DNA from: Novosphingobium sp. ST904
GTDB taxonomy: Bacteria; Pseudomonadota; Alphaproteobacteria; Sphingomonadales; Sphingomonadaceae
DNA: 64,000 bases
NCBI RefSeq assembly: GCF_001298105.1
Contig: NZ_LGJH01000144.1
Location: forward strand, 1-64,000
Direction: 5' to 3'
In this document: piece after piece, positions 26,293 through 34,471 of the stretch
How the letters are laid out: each line of letters starts with the position of its first letter
How positions within the stretch are numbered: position 1 is the stretch's first letter
Program-made: the position numbers and the translations under genes
The notes under the pieces: model-generated
What the model saw: the letters and a program-made list of their open reading frames with translations, nothing else
Told to the model about the DNA's origin: nothing
The model's database searches: none

Positions 26293-26517
26293 ATGGCGAA
26301 GTCACTGGACGCACAAATGGCCGCGATCGAGGCCGAGGAACGCAGGCTTGCCGAGCGCCGTAAGGCGCATGAGGCAAGGGTGCGCGAGGCGGCGATCGGG
26401 AGGATCGAGAAGGCGGGACTTTTGAAGATCCCGCTGGACAGGCTGGAGCGGCTCATGGGTGCGGTGAAGACGCTGGGTATGGACGAGGTCGAGAAGCGTT
26501 TGGACACAGGGGGCTGA
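26293..26517 (+). CDS. Small TraC-like conjugal transfer protein
   Basis: 74 residues from ATG 26293, with AAGGA upstream. It has an N-terminal charged helix (AQMAAIEAEERRLAERRKAH, EARVREAAIGRIEKAGLL) and a short C-terminal segment (IPLDRLERLMGAVKTLGMDE). The size, the charged helix followed by RIGRxxxKAGL-like spelling and the location across oriT from the relaxase operon resemble the small TraC/TraD proteins of rhizobial plasmids. The family call is tentative. It is followed closely by a strong terminator at 26543. Confidence 0.55.
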   Translation: MAKSLDAQMAAIEAEERRLAERRKAHEARVREAAIGRIEKAGLLKIPLDRLERLMGAVKTLGMDEVEKRLDTGG

Positions 26518-26542
26518 GCGCTTGGACAGGACCGACAAGACG

Positions 26543-26581
26543 ATGGCCGTGCGGGGAAGAGGAGCCCCGCACGGCCATTTT
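26543..26581 (+). terminator. Rho-independent terminator
   Basis: Perfect 14-bp stem (ATGGCCGTGCGGGG at 26543-26556, CCCCGCACGGCCAT at 26565-26578), 8-nt loop, then a short T run. It is 26 bp after the stop of the 26293 gene and ends that transcript. Confidence 0.85.
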
Positions 26582-26766
26582 CACGTGCACCACATGCGCC
26601 GCACCTGTTCCGGCGATGCGTAGTTCTGGGCGATAGCCCAGGACGAGCGAGCCGGGTCCGGTCGCGCCCTTGCCGACACGGTGAACGGGGTTCGCGGCGG
26701 ACCTTGCGCGGCGGGGTCCGGCAGGTGGTCGCGGCGTCAGCCTGCGCGAGGGTATGAAGCAAAAAA

Positions 26767-26802
26767 AGGGAAGCGCGTAGCCGTCAGGCTACGGGCTTCC
26801 CT
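26767..26802. terminator. Bidirectional terminator hairpin
   Basis: AGGGAAGCGCGTAGCC pairs with GGCTACGGGCTTCCCT (16-bp arms with one mismatch, 4-nt loop). A run of A lies to the left and a run of T shortly to the right, so it can act on both strands. It lies downstream of the leftward gene 26872-27453 and of the rightward 26293 unit. Confidence 0.75.
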
Positions 26803-26871
26803 TGTCAGTTTTTACATTCGGGTGCGTCCGGTAAGGGACGCGCGGGAGTGTTCAGGAGTGGCCGTAAAAGG

Positions 26872-27453
26872 TCAAGTCGATGCCATGGAAAGCTGGCCGG
26901 AAACGGTATCGGTCTCGACCATGCGCTCGAGGTCATGGACGTACCGGCCGAGGCCTTTGGGATCGCCCTCGAGGCGCCCCCGGATGACCGGATCGGTCAG
27001 GCGCCGGCGCATGTCGGTGAGGGAGATCGCGCCGTAGCTGTCGGGACTGAGGCCGAGCGTCTTGAGCAGGGCATAGGCCCCGGCGTTGGGCATGGTGACT
27101 TCGGGTGCGAAGTCGTGGCTGGTGGAGATTTCCATGATGACGCGCCCATGAGCGGAAGCGCGGGTGATGCGCAGGCGGCGGCGGCGGAACTGGGCTTCGT
27201 CGAGCAGGGCGATGGCGGGGGGCCAGTCGTAGAAAATGCGGCTGAGCTGGGCGAGCGCGACCGGGCAGACGCGGGCCTCGAAAGCGTAGCTGGCAGAGTC
27301 CAGCGAACCATGGATCGGATAGACCATGTCCTCGCCAAGGCGCAGGGCCTTTTCGGTGAGGAGGTGGCACAGGGCGACGGCGCGAAGATGGGTGATGAAC
27401 TGGGGCGCGACGGGGGTGCGGGTTTCGTCCTTGACGCGAAAGGTGATGGTCAT
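26872..27453 (-). CDS. Hypothetical protein
   Basis: 193 residues from ATG 27453 (MTITFRVKDETRTPVAPQFI); the upstream extension has no coding character. Recognisable segments are VALCHLLTEKALRLGEDMVY, ARVCPVALAQLSRIFYDWPP and NAGAYALLKTLGLSPDSYGA. No transmembrane helix or catalytic motif is seen. It is monocistronic, ends just before the bidirectional terminator, and belongs to no family I recognise. Confidence 0.6.
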   Translation of the reverse strand: MTITFRVKDETRTPVAPQFITHLRAVALCHLLTEKALRLGEDMVYPIHGSLDSASYAFEARVCPVALAQLSRIFYDWPPAIALLDEAQFRRRRLRITRASAHGRVIMEISTSHDFAPEVTMPNAGAYALLKTLGLSPDSYGAISLTDMRRRLTDPVIRGRLEGDPKGLGRYVHDLERMVETDTVSGQLSMAST

Positions 27454-27585
27454 CGCTTCACTTCCTCTATCGGTGGAACCGATCCTTTTCCACCCTCTCA
27501 TCTCCGGCCCGATCTGGCCCGATCCGGCGACGGATCGGGGGCGGCCATGGCCGCGCCGGGAACGTCCGGATGCCATCGCAGGGCC

Positions 27586-27618
27586 GCCGCGTCCGGGGTT
27601 CGATGCCCCGGACGCGGC
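27586..27618. repeat. Strong GC-rich hairpin
   Basis: GCCGCGTCCGGGG and CCCCGGACGCGGC form a perfect 13-bp stem with a 7-nt loop, between the stop of the 27679-27953 gene and the next leftward gene. There is no T tract, so it could be a Rho-independent-like stop, an mRNA 3' stabiliser or a protein site. Confidence 0.6.
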
Positions 27619-27678
27619 CGCATGGGCGCGACGTACGAAACAGGAGGCTCCGGCATGGACCGGAGCTCCCGCGCGGCC

Positions 27679-27953
27679 TCATTCGTGATGGCCGCAGTGG
27701 CAATATGCGCTGTTGATACCGGAGCGCCAGCAGACGCCGGGATTGTATTCGGGTTCCTCTTCGGGGGTGCGGTAGCCGAGGTCGCTGGCGATCCCGATCG
27801 CGGCGCGGCGCTGGTCGGGGTCGAGCGTGCTGAAGTAGCCGCCGCATGCCTCGCTGAAGCGGCACGCCCAGATCTCGTAGTCGGCGCGCCGACGTTGATG
27901 CTGTCGGCGATGGCTTCGAGGTCGCTGCGCAGTGAAGTGATGATGGCGGTCAT
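27679..27953 (-). pseudogene. Small hypothetical protein, frameshifted
   Basis: Starts at ATG 27953 (MTAIITSLRSDLEAIADSIN). After one missing base near 27887 it continues in another frame as ADYEIWACRFSEACGGYFST, PDQRRAAIGIASDLGYRTPE, ending SAYCHCGHHE at 27679. The restored length is about 91 residues. The Cys/His-rich end (CHCGHH) may bind metal. It has a GGAGACA-type ribosome binding site. The family is not recognised. Confidence 0.55.
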
Positions 27954-27975
27954 AGTTATGTCTCCTTGTCGTCAT

Positions 27976-28652
27976 GACAGTTCCTGTCGGTCCTGCGCCG
28001 TGCAGCCGGGTCAGGGACGCGGGGCTTGGCCGGCGCGCGAAGCGGGGAGTGGGGGAACCGATTTTGTCGTGGTTGGAGCGCAGCGGAGCGGAGCGCAGGC
28101 CGCGTCAAAATTGGGGGGACCGCTCATCCTTGACGCGGCTGTGCGGCGCAGGACATTCTGGGAGGACCGTGTGTGTTTTCCCCTCTCGCCGGGAGACTGC
28201 CGACGTGCGTAGCGCACGTCGCAAGGCGGCGGCCTTGTGCGGGACGCGAGCGAGGCGAGAGGGCGGCCCCGCGCCCGGTGACTGCGGGGTGCAACTTCTG
28301 CCCATGATCGCGGCAGCAGCGGCGAGCGGGTTCGATGCCCGCGAGGGGCTCTTCCGGCCTCGATTTTGGCGCGGCCGGATGATGCCTGGCGGGCGTGATC
28401 ATATTGCCTGCGGCAGCGCCTTACCGGAGGGGGAAGGCGGGCGCGATTGTCGGTTCCGGCGCGCCCCGGCGGGGGCGATGTCGGGACCGGCAATCGCGCC
28501 CCGCCTGGCGTGGGGGGAACCGTAGGGTTTCCCCCACATACGCGGCGCAAACGACAAAGGGCCAGCGCCGGGGTTGGTCCCGTCGCTGGCCGCATCGTCC
28601 CTGCCAAGGAAAGGGTGGGGCGGCGCTGGTCCGCCCCTGTCTGGTTAGGGTA
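27976..28652. other. 677-bp non-coding GC-rich region with short palindromes
   Basis: Open frames here lack coding character. Features noted are an inverted pair GGGGAACCGATTTTG (28052-28066) and CAAAATTGGGGGGACC (about 28107-28122), the palindrome CGTGCGTAGCGCACG (28202-28216), and several GC-rich imperfect hairpins. It separates two leftward genes and would contain the promoter for the 27953 gene. No gene or RNA family was recognised. Confidence 0.4.
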
Positions 28653-29831
28653 TCATCCCCACGCCTGCCGCTTGGTATCGGCGGCGATAGGGGCTTGCCC
28701 GCTGATCGGGAAAGCGTGGGTGGGGACGTTCTTGCGCTTCAGTTCCTCAAGCAAGTTAAGCTGAATGCCGGTGCCTTGGCAGACGATGGCTTCAACCGGA
28801 TTGAGGTTCAAAAGCTGTTCGTTGCGGCGGAAACCTGCGGACTTTCCGTAGCGGTTGGAGTTGGGCACGAATGCGACAAGGGGAACGCCGTTGTTCGCGG
28901 CCCATGCGGCGGCGATGGCGTCGCATCCCTTGCGCTGGCCGGTGGTGCAAAGGGTCATGCTGGGAATGCGGGCCTTGATCTGGTCGAGGCGGGCGTAAAG
29001 CTGTTGGAAATCGTGCCATTCCTGACCGCCGGAAAAGACGACGATAGGCCCGGTGGGATTGCGCTTCTCGCGAAGGGCGGTTGCCCGCGCCTTGAGGAAA
29101 TCGGCCGATGCGATCTGGCTGGCGGTGGTGACGCTGGACACCTTGGAACCGCGCGCGGCGCTCCATGGCCTGCCGGTCTGCGAACGGTAGCAGTCGGCGG
29201 CATAGTCGCGCATGCATTCGATAGCGCTGCGCTGTTCCAGCTTGGTCTGCGCACGAAGCTGCAAGTCTTCCAGTTCGGTGGCGTAGATTTCGGACGGATC
29301 GGGGCGGCGGGCCATGTCCTGTAGTTCGCCGGAAAGCCGGTCTTCCTCGTTCGCCAGCTTCTGCGCTTCGTAGTGGAAGGAATTGACGATGCCCCATGCG
29401 ATGGCCTGTGCGCTCGGCTCAAGGCGGGTATCGCGGAACAGGTCAAAGATGGTCGTAACGATGGCGTGACATTCGGCCTGCGCCTCTGCGGGTTCGGGCA
29501 TGTCGAGTTCCTGCGGCGCGTCCCCGATTTCGAGGATGGAAAGCGCGCCTACGTCCCCGAATGCCTCGTGGAAGCTGTCGCAAACGGTGTCTTCGCGCAT
29601 CATGTCGGCGATCTCGTTTTCGCGGTCGCGCTCCTCCATTTCCTTGCGCTGGGCAAGATCGGCCTTGCGCTCCTCGCGCATCCATGTCGGGCGCGGGTCG
29701 CTACCTTCGCCGTTGGCGTCGGCAATCGCCTTGTCGAGGTATTGCTTACGCAGGTCGGCGGGGTTGGTCCCCATGGCTTTTGCAAGGTCGGCAAAGCTGG
29801 TATAGCGCCGGTCATTCGTTTCCTTGGTCAT
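28653..29831 (-). CDS. DUF2493 (SLOG-fold) protein
   Basis: 392 residues. The N-terminal 250 residues are helical and charged (RRYTSFADLAKAMGTNPADL, ENEIADMMREDTVCDSFHEA). The C-terminal 140 form a DUF2493 domain: GPIVVFSGGQEWHDFQQLYA, DAIAAAWAANNGVPLVAFVP, GFRRNEQLLNLNPVEAIVCQ, GIQLNLLEELKRKNVPTHAF. The Rossmann-like SLOG fold binds nucleotide or ADP-ribose-type ligands. Members are very common on alphaproteobacterial plasmids and integrative elements, usually beside DUF736 as here, but their role is unknown. Confidence 0.85.
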   Translation of the reverse strand: MTKETNDRRYTSFADLAKAMGTNPADLRKQYLDKAIADANGEGSDPRPTWMREERKADLAQRKEMEERDRENEIADMMREDTVCDSFHEAFGDVGALSILEIGDAPQELDMPEPAEAQAECHAIVTTIFDLFRDTRLEPSAQAIAWGIVNSFHYEAQKLANEEDRLSGELQDMARRPDPSEIYATELEDLQLRAQTKLEQRSAIECMRDYAADCYRSQTGRPWSAARGSKVSSVTTASQIASADFLKARATALREKRNPTGPIVVFSGGQEWHDFQQLYARLDQIKARIPSMTLCTTGQRKGCDAIAAAWAANNGVPLVAFVPNSNRYGKSAGFRRNEQLLNLNPVEAIVCQGTGIQLNLLEELKRKNVPTHAFPISGQAPIAADTKRQAWG

Positions 29832-29907
29832 CGTAACTCATCCTTTGGCAGGGGATAGCGATAGGGTCGGGAGAGGGGGCTAACCTCTCCCTTCCCGCTC
29901 GGGGGGC

Positions 29908-30360
29908 TTAGAAGGCGGGCACGAAGTCCTCGCCCTGATCGGCAAGCTGGCCGTCTTCGGTGGCGTTGCCTTCGCCGAATGCCTCGTCTGCCTTGGTGCG
30001 GCGCTGGCGGGTCTGGCGGGTGCCGTCCATGTTCTCGCGGCGGGCCTGCGGGCGGTTCCAGACCATCCGATAGCCGTCTTCGTCGTCGCCAAAGAGCATG
30101 ACGGGCAGGGGTTCATTGAGGCTGGGGTCTTCCATGCGGCCATTGTAGAAAACTTCGCCGGTGGAATTGCTGGTCATCTCCCAAAGGGCACCGATCTGCA
30201 CCCACTTGCGCGCGACGTTGAGGGCCATGATCTCGAACGCGGGGGCCTTTTCGTTGGCGCTCTCGACGGGGCGAAGACCAAGGCGGGGAAGGTCGACAGT
30301 CAGGGTTGCGACCGAACCGAGAAGCTGACCATTGACGAGCTTGAAGGAACCGATGTTCAT
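29908..30360 (-). CDS. DUF736 family protein
   Basis: 150 residues. ATG 30360 (MNIGSFKLVNGQLLGSVATL) is preferred over ATG 30366 because the GGAG motif lies 8 bases upstream of it. The DUF736 core includes TLTVDLPRLGLRPVESANEK, APAFEIMALNVARKWVQIGA and LWEM. The last 45 residues are polar and charged. The function is unknown; the family is a conserved marker of alphaproteobacterial conjugative plasmids and elements. It is co-directional with the DUF2493 gene. Confidence 0.88.
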   Translation of the reverse strand: MNIGSFKLVNGQLLGSVATLTVDLPRLGLRPVESANEKAPAFEIMALNVARKWVQIGALWEMTSNSTGEVFYNGRMEDPSLNEPLPVMLFGDDEDGYRMVWNRPQARRENMDGTRQTRQRRTKADEAFGEGNATEDGQLADQGEDFVPAF

Positions 30361-30648
30361 GAGCATTACTCCTAGTTGCGGGGGCCTGTCCCCCTTGTCT
30401 TTGGTCCGGGGCCTTTCCCCTTCGCTTCCGACATCTTTCTTATACTCCCTCCCCCTAAAGCATTGAAGTTCATAGAGTTCTTGACAGATATTTACCGTGC
30501 ATGGTGAACCTGAGCCGTTCTATTAGGCGCGGTAGCGCCTTTACCAAGGAACGTCGCCCGTCAGGGCCGTCATTACTGACCAACAGAGCGCACGGGGTGG
30601 GTTTGTCATTCACCGCACACGGAGCCACCTTCGCCTGTGTTCCAAGTG

Positions 30649-30812
30649 GCACGCCGGGGATCGCTCGATCAAAAGACGTCGCGCTGCGGCCTGGCGGAGC
30701 TTGCCGATCCGCGCTGGCTGTCTGCGATAGCGGACAAAAGCCAGCCAGCGCGGATTGGCTAGCGCAGCCTGGTCGGAGGCAGCTTTTGATCGAGCAACCC
30801 GGTGTGCGACGC
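30649..30812. repeat. Long imperfect inverted repeat (about 70-bp arms)
   Basis: The left arm (30649-30719) and right arm (30739-30812) pair over most of their length: GCTCGATCAAAAG with CTTTTGATCGAGC, ATCCGCGCTGGCT with AGCCAGCGCGGAT, and GGCACGCCGGGG with CCCGGTGTGC. A 19-nt loop contains GTCTGCGATAGCGGAC, itself a small hairpin. No coding frame of quality covers it. Candidates are a single-strand initiation site, an origin-type hairpin or a processed transcript end. Confidence 0.75.
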
Positions 30813-30959
30813 CGGGACACTGGCGGGGGTGGCGCAGAGTGTGGTGAATGACCTGGCGCGAGGTTGGTGCCGGGGATCGGCGTCCTCGCCGGTCCCCGGC
30901 ATGGACGAAGGCGTCGGCCGGTAGGCCGTCATCATCGCGGTGCGTCGTGGCGCGGGGCG

Positions 30960-31110
30960 CGGGACATGGCCTGTGGTAGGGTGCATGCGCGACGCCTGGG
31001 CAAGGGATCGAAGCCCGTCAGGGTGGAGACCCGTAGGGGCTTCATGAGCCGGAGGCGAGCAGAGCCCGGTCGCGCCCAGAGGGCGGGATGCCCCCTGCTG
31101 CCTTGGGGAG
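30960..31110 (+). ncRNA. Candidate structured RNA
   Basis: A non-coding GC-rich block with nested complementarity: GAAGCCC (31010-31016) pairs with GGGCTTC (31037-31043), enclosing GGG(31021)/CCC(31030). It is followed by GCGCCC/GGGCGGG-type pairing at about 31071-31090. Open frames through it have no protein character. It lies between the DUF736 gene and the IHF-like gene. The strand is a guess. No known family was matched. Confidence 0.3.
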
Positions 31111-31196
31111 AGCCGGATGAGCCGCGATGGGCGATATCGCAAATCCGTCAAGCAAACCGGGCTCTGTCAACCGTACGTGTGCAAGCGGCCAATACG

Positions 31197-31224
31197 TTGA
31201 TTCGACACTGGATTGCGGTAGTGT
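31197..31224 (+). promoter_or_regulatory. Possible promoter of the IHF-alpha-like gene
   Basis: TTGATT (31197-31202) and TAGTGT (31219-31224) with a 16-bp spacer, about 27 bp before the proposed TTG start. A moderate match to a sigma-70 promoter. Confidence 0.3.
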
Positions 31225-31250
31225 GCAATTGCAGCATGTGGAGGCGCACC

Positions 31251-31553
31251 TTGAGCGAGGATTCACCCGGCAGTTTGACGCGGGCCGACATAGCAGAGGC
31301 GGTTCATCGCAATGTTAAGATGTCGCGAGCGGAATCGCTGCTGTTTGTCGAAAGCATCATGGAGCACATTGCGCGAGCACTGGAACGCGGCGAGAATGTG
31401 AAGATCACCCATTTCGGGACGTTTGTTCTCAACGACAAAGGCGAGCGGGTCGGCCGCAATCCCAAGACGCTCGAAGAGGTAACGGTATCGGCGCGCCGCG
31501 TCGTTACCTTCCGAGCGAGCGGCGAGTTGAAGGACCGCGTGGCGGGCCTGTAG
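31251..31553 (+). CDS. IHF-alpha-like DNA-bending protein
   Basis: 100 residues. TTG 31251 is chosen as the start because GGAGG lies 6 bases upstream and the product then begins like IhfA ((M)SEDSPGSLTRADIAEAVHRN). ATG 31236 is the alternative. The family signatures are ITHFGTFVLNDKGERVGRNP and VTVSARRVVTFRASGELKDR, with the GRNP intercalating tip. IHF bends DNA at origins, oriT sites and promoters. A plasmid-borne alpha-type subunit would need to pair with a host beta subunit or form a homodimer. Confidence 0.88.
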   Translation: MSEDSPGSLTRADIAEAVHRNVKMSRAESLLFVESIMEHIARALERGENVKITHFGTFVLNDKGERVGRNPKTLEEVTVSARRVVTFRASGELKDRVAGL

Positions 31554-31585
31554 CTAGTGCGCCGCGGCGATCTGGTGACAAGTGT

Positions 31586-31622
31586 CCATAAGGGTAGCGC
31601 GCGCCGCGCGCGTGCCTTATGG
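31586..31622. repeat. Palindrome downstream of the IHF-like gene
   Basis: CCATAAGG and CCTTATGG arms enclose a GC-alternating centre (GCGCGCGCCGCGCGCG), giving an extended hairpin 33 bp after the stop. No T tract follows; it could be a terminator or an mRNA-end structure. Confidence 0.5.
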
Positions 31623-31732
31623 GGCCGTTTGCGGCCCTGTCCATGCCCCCCGCGATGGGGCCGAAGCTCCCGGCGATCTCAGTCCCCAAAACTTCAATTG
31701 CCGGGAGCGCTCCGGGGGTTGATGGAGCGGGG

Positions 31733-32227
31733 ATGAGCAAGTCCCAGACGCGCACGCCAGCGGCTACACCGGCGACCCGTTTCCTAAGCGAGGCGGGCAT
31801 TTCCTACCGCGTAGCGGAATATGTCTTCATAGCGGGGACAGGCGATCTGGCGGGCGATGCGGCGAAGGCGATCGGCTTGCCGCCCGAACGGGTATTCAAG
31901 ACACTGATGATCGAGGTGGACGGCGATCCCATGTGCGTGGTGGTGCCTGCCGACCGGCAGGTCTCCATGAAACAGGCCGCGAAGGCGGCGCGCGGCAAGT
32001 CTGCGGCGATGATGGACCCGCTGCGTGCGGCGCAGGTGACGGCGTATGTGAAGGGCGGGATCAGCCCGTTCGGGCAGCGTCGGCGCAGTCCGGTCTACCT
32101 GGACCGTTCGGCGCTGGGCTTCGACGAGATTGCGGTGAACGGCGGCAAGCGCGGGCTGCTGGTGCTGGTATCGCCGGAGGCGATGGCCGCGCTCGATGGT
32201 ATCGCGGTTGCGGACCTGTGCTCGTGA
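31733..32227 (+). CDS. ybaK: YbaK/EbsC Cys-tRNA(Pro) deacylase-like protein
   Basis: 164 residues from ATG 31733. YbaK fold: ATRFLSEAGISYRVAEYVFI, AAKAIGLPPERVFKTLMIEV with the conserved Lys, KQAAKAARGKSAAMMDP, and GGISPFGQRRRSPVYLDRSA (the GGxSPxG loop). The family hydrolyses Cys-tRNA(Pro), a mischarged product of prolyl-tRNA synthetase. It is an unusual gene for a plasmid. It lies downstream of the IHF-like gene, co-directional after a 180-bp gap. Confidence 0.9.
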   Translation: MSKSQTRTPAATPATRFLSEAGISYRVAEYVFIAGTGDLAGDAAKAIGLPPERVFKTLMIEVDGDPMCVVVPADRQVSMKQAAKAARGKSAAMMDPLRAAQVTAYVKGGISPFGQRRRSPVYLDRSALGFDEIAVNGGKRGLLVLVSPEAMAALDGIAVADLCS

Positions 32228-32243
32228 GCACAGGTCGCCAGGC

Positions 32244-32564
32244 TCACTGGATGCCCCGCTTGCGCTCCCAGGGCTGGATCAGGAGCAGAGTGAAGCAGAC
32301 CGGCACGAGGACGATCATGGCGATGTTGAACCAGCTCGAAGCGGGCAGGTCGGCCTGCGCGAGGCGCCAGGCGCCGAAGGCGAGCAGGAACGGCGCGCTG
32401 ATCCACGGCCAGTTGAGGAGGAGGAAGCGGCACAGCCGCTGGCTCTTCGATAGCGGCCGTGCATCGGGATGAGGGAGCTTGAAGGCGCCCGCCATATCCG
32501 TGATGACGACGATCAGTACGGCAGGAACGATGGTGCACAGGAAGGCGAGCATGAAGGGTGTCAC
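32244..32564 (-). CDS. Small multi-pass membrane protein
   Basis: 106 residues with three predicted helices: FMLAFLCTIVPAVLIVVITD, FLLLNWPWISAPFLLAFGAW and FNIAMIVLVPVCFTLLLIQP, separated by basic loops (RPLSKSQRLCR). It converges with ybaK, with 16 bp between stops. The family is not recognised. Confidence 0.6.
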   Translation of the reverse strand: MTPFMLAFLCTIVPAVLIVVITDMAGAFKLPHPDARPLSKSQRLCRFLLLNWPWISAPFLLAFGAWRLAQADLPASSWFNIAMIVLVPVCFTLLLIQPWERKRGIQ

Positions 32565-32948
32565 GAGGCACGTCCTTTATGGCAGGGGATCACGCGCAGA
32601 AAAGCGGATCGAGCGGGGCGGCGCAAGCGCTTCGCGGCCGGGATTACGGGCGGGGCCAAGGCCGGGTTACCGCGACACCTTTAAGTGCAACAGGGGGTCG
32701 GCTGGGGTCGAGTGTCGGGCCGGCAGGGAACAAGACTGCACTCATTCGCCGGGAGGCAGGTTGCCCGGTCAAATCCTAACGAGAGGTTAACGCGGTGCTG
32801 CACTGCGGCAAATGCGGCGATGCGGTGGTCGAGCGGCGATAGCGGGAACGATCCGATCGATACGCACCGCGAATAGATAGGTCTCGTACTAGATTTGTTC
32901 TCCGACATCGGTAGTCTCTCGCTTGGACTAACCGAAGGAGGACTTCTC
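32565..32948. other. Intergenic region, nothing clear
   Basis: 384 bp between divergent genes. Overlapping short frames on both strands have no coding character. It must carry the promoters for the leftward membrane protein and the rightward 32949 gene. I saw no strong hairpin or repeat. Confidence 0.4.
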
Positions 32949-33407
32949 ATGAAAATGCGCGATGTATTGAAGAACTACGATTACGATCTGCCGCTGATGG
33001 ACGTGCTCAATGATCCCGAGAAGTCGCAGACGATGCGCATGGTCGCGGCGGCGCTGATGGGTCAGGACCTGAACACGGCCTATTATGCGACGGTCGAGGT
33101 GCTGGAAGCCTACGAGCGGCTTCAGGCCGATTACGAGACCAAGGTGCATCCGGGCGAAGGCTTCGCGATGATGGAAGCGATCCTTCAGGATCGCAATCCA
33201 CTCCAGATGCGGCTGTGGCACATGCTCGACGGTGCCTCGTTCGAGGTGGCGATCCTGGTGCTGAGCGAGGCGAAGCAGTTCGCCTACGACCGCGCGCGCA
33301 TGTGCCGGGTGCTGATGAATGAAGGCCTCAGCGGCAAATACTGGACTTACGCATCGGGACTGGAAGGCCCGAATGCGCACGATCTGATGAGCAAGCTGGG
33401 GGTCTGA
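32949..33407 (+). CDS. Hypothetical protein
   Basis: 152 residues from ATG 32949 with a strong AAGGAGG ribosome binding site. Mostly helical and acidic (MKMRDVLKNYDYDLPLMDVL, NTAYYATVEVLEAYERLQAD, FEVAILVLSEAKQFAYDRAR). No signal peptide, membrane span or known catalytic motif. The codon usage and Shine-Dalgarno sequence make it a convincing expressed gene, but its family is unknown to me. Confidence 0.7.
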   Translation: MKMRDVLKNYDYDLPLMDVLNDPEKSQTMRMVAAALMGQDLNTAYYATVEVLEAYERLQADYETKVHPGEGFAMMEAILQDRNPLQMRLWHMLDGASFEVAILVLSEAKQFAYDRARMCRVLMNEGLSGKYWTYASGLEGPNAHDLMSKLGV

Positions 33408-33428
33408 ACCGTATTTGTCGCCAAAGGC

Positions 33429-33623
33429 TCAGGCGACCAGGGCGAGGATGGTTTCCGTGTTGTCGGGGATATCCCGCGAAACACGGAAAGGTTGAATGGG
33501 ATTCCCGGTGCGCACGACGAACTGGTCGGCGCCGGTGGTTTCGCGAAGCTGGCAGGCGACGGCGTAGGCGTTGGAGAAATTCGACAGGCGCTGGCGTCGC
33601 GGCGAGAGCGGTATGGCAGTCAT
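33429..33623 (-). CDS. Small hypothetical protein
   Basis: 64 residues from ATG 33623 (MTAIPLSPRRQRLSNFSNAY). It has a compact mixed composition (CQLRETTGADQFVVRTGNPI, QPFRVSRDIPDNTETILALV). Just upstream the DNA carries an imperfect repeat, CCTTTTGGGTGATGTCC / CCTTCGGGTGAAGTCC / CCTTTTGGTGAAGTCC (33630-33676). It converges with the 32949 gene. Confidence 0.5.
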   Translation of the reverse strand: MTAIPLSPRRQRLSNFSNAYAVACQLRETTGADQFVVRTGNPIQPFRVSRDIPDNTETILALVA

Positions 33624-33706
33624 GAGTTGTCCCTTTTGGGTGATGTCCTTCGGGTGAAGTCCTTTTGGTGAAGTCCGGTGCGAGAGGCGCACGAACGATC
33701 CGGCCC

Positions 33707-33964
33707 TCATGTCCCTTCAAAGGGATGTGGGGGCCGGTTTCGTATGGGCCGTTCATCTTCGGTAGAGATATTCTCGTCCACCTGTAGGTAGGTAGCGAGG
33801 CCAAGCCACGATCCGTTACCGCCACGAAACTGGCGAACTACGTCGCCGCGATCCCAGTGGCCGCTGAAGATTCCGCGGCGGTTGATGCCGCCCACGGGCC
33901 GCGTGCGCGCGGCCAGAAGACGGGCGCGGCGGATGTCGCGATCGAGGTGCCGCAGTGGTTCCAT
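33707..33964 (-). CDS. Small hypothetical protein
   Basis: 85 residues from ATG 33964. Basic and Arg-rich at the N-terminus (MEPLRHLDRDIRRARLLAAR), then RRGIFSGHWDRGDVVRQFRG. GATCCT-type spacing upstream may serve as a ribosome site. No family is recognised and the call rests on frame quality only. Confidence 0.45.
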   Translation of the reverse strand: MEPLRHLDRDIRRARLLAARTRPVGGINRRGIFSGHWDRGDVVRQFRGGNGSWLGLATYLQVDENISTEDERPIRNRPPHPFEGT

Positions 33965-34471
33965 GATAGTGATCCTTTCTGCAGGAGCGATCGCGCAGCG
34001 ATCGGTCAGATTTCCATAAAGAGACGCGCAGAGGGCGGCGATCTGCGGGTCGCGGGCCCGCTATCGCCACCGAGGGTTATACCGGGCAGAACCTTGTTAG
34101 CATGCGAGGCTTCCTGGAATCGACGGGGGTCGTATCCGCTGCTACGGATGCGGCCCCGTTATCGTTTGCACTGGCGATTACATGTTGCGGGCAAGTAACG
34201 GGCTGCTAATGCCATCGACAGGCGGCAGGACAACGCGACCGTCCTGCCGCCGACTGTATCCTGCAGGCACAGTATTCATGCCTGACCTGTTTGGTCAGGA
34301 ACAAAGGGCGTCGCCGCAACCAAATCCGATATCGCCGTCCTTTTGACAACCGGCACGCCTTGCCGTGGTGGATACACTGCCCAAGGCAGTGTATGTTGCG
34401 CTGCGGTACACTCGAGACGGTGGCACGGCCTCTCAGGAGGCAAACCGTTGTAACCGAAGGGCGCGACGCCG
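33965..34471. other. Non-coding region with three inverted repeats
   Basis: No convincing gene. It contains a terminator-like stem GGCGGCAGGAC/GTCCTGCCGCC (34221-34251, 9-nt loop), a small hairpin CCTGACC/GGTCAGG (34281-34299) and a perfect palindrome ATACACTGCC-CAA-GGCAGTGTAT (34372-34394). TTGACA at 34343-34348 could be a -35 element. The last palindrome is about 80 bp before the 52-residue zinc-type gene and could be its operator. Confidence 0.45.

Noticed and set aside
26581..26679. Short minus-strand frame ending WAIAQNYASPEQVRRMWCT
   Set aside because: The end looks protein-like, but there is no start with a ribosome site and the stop overlaps the terminator of the neighbouring gene.
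30649..30812. Integron attC site
   Set aside because: The hairpin is attC-like in size, but the paired core sites (RYYYAAC/GTTRRRY) and bulged bases are not recognisable, and no integrase or cassette array is near.
30501..30851. Overlapping 116-residue frames on both strands
   Set aside because: Both lie across the long inverted repeat and lack codon bias, so non-coding is more likely.
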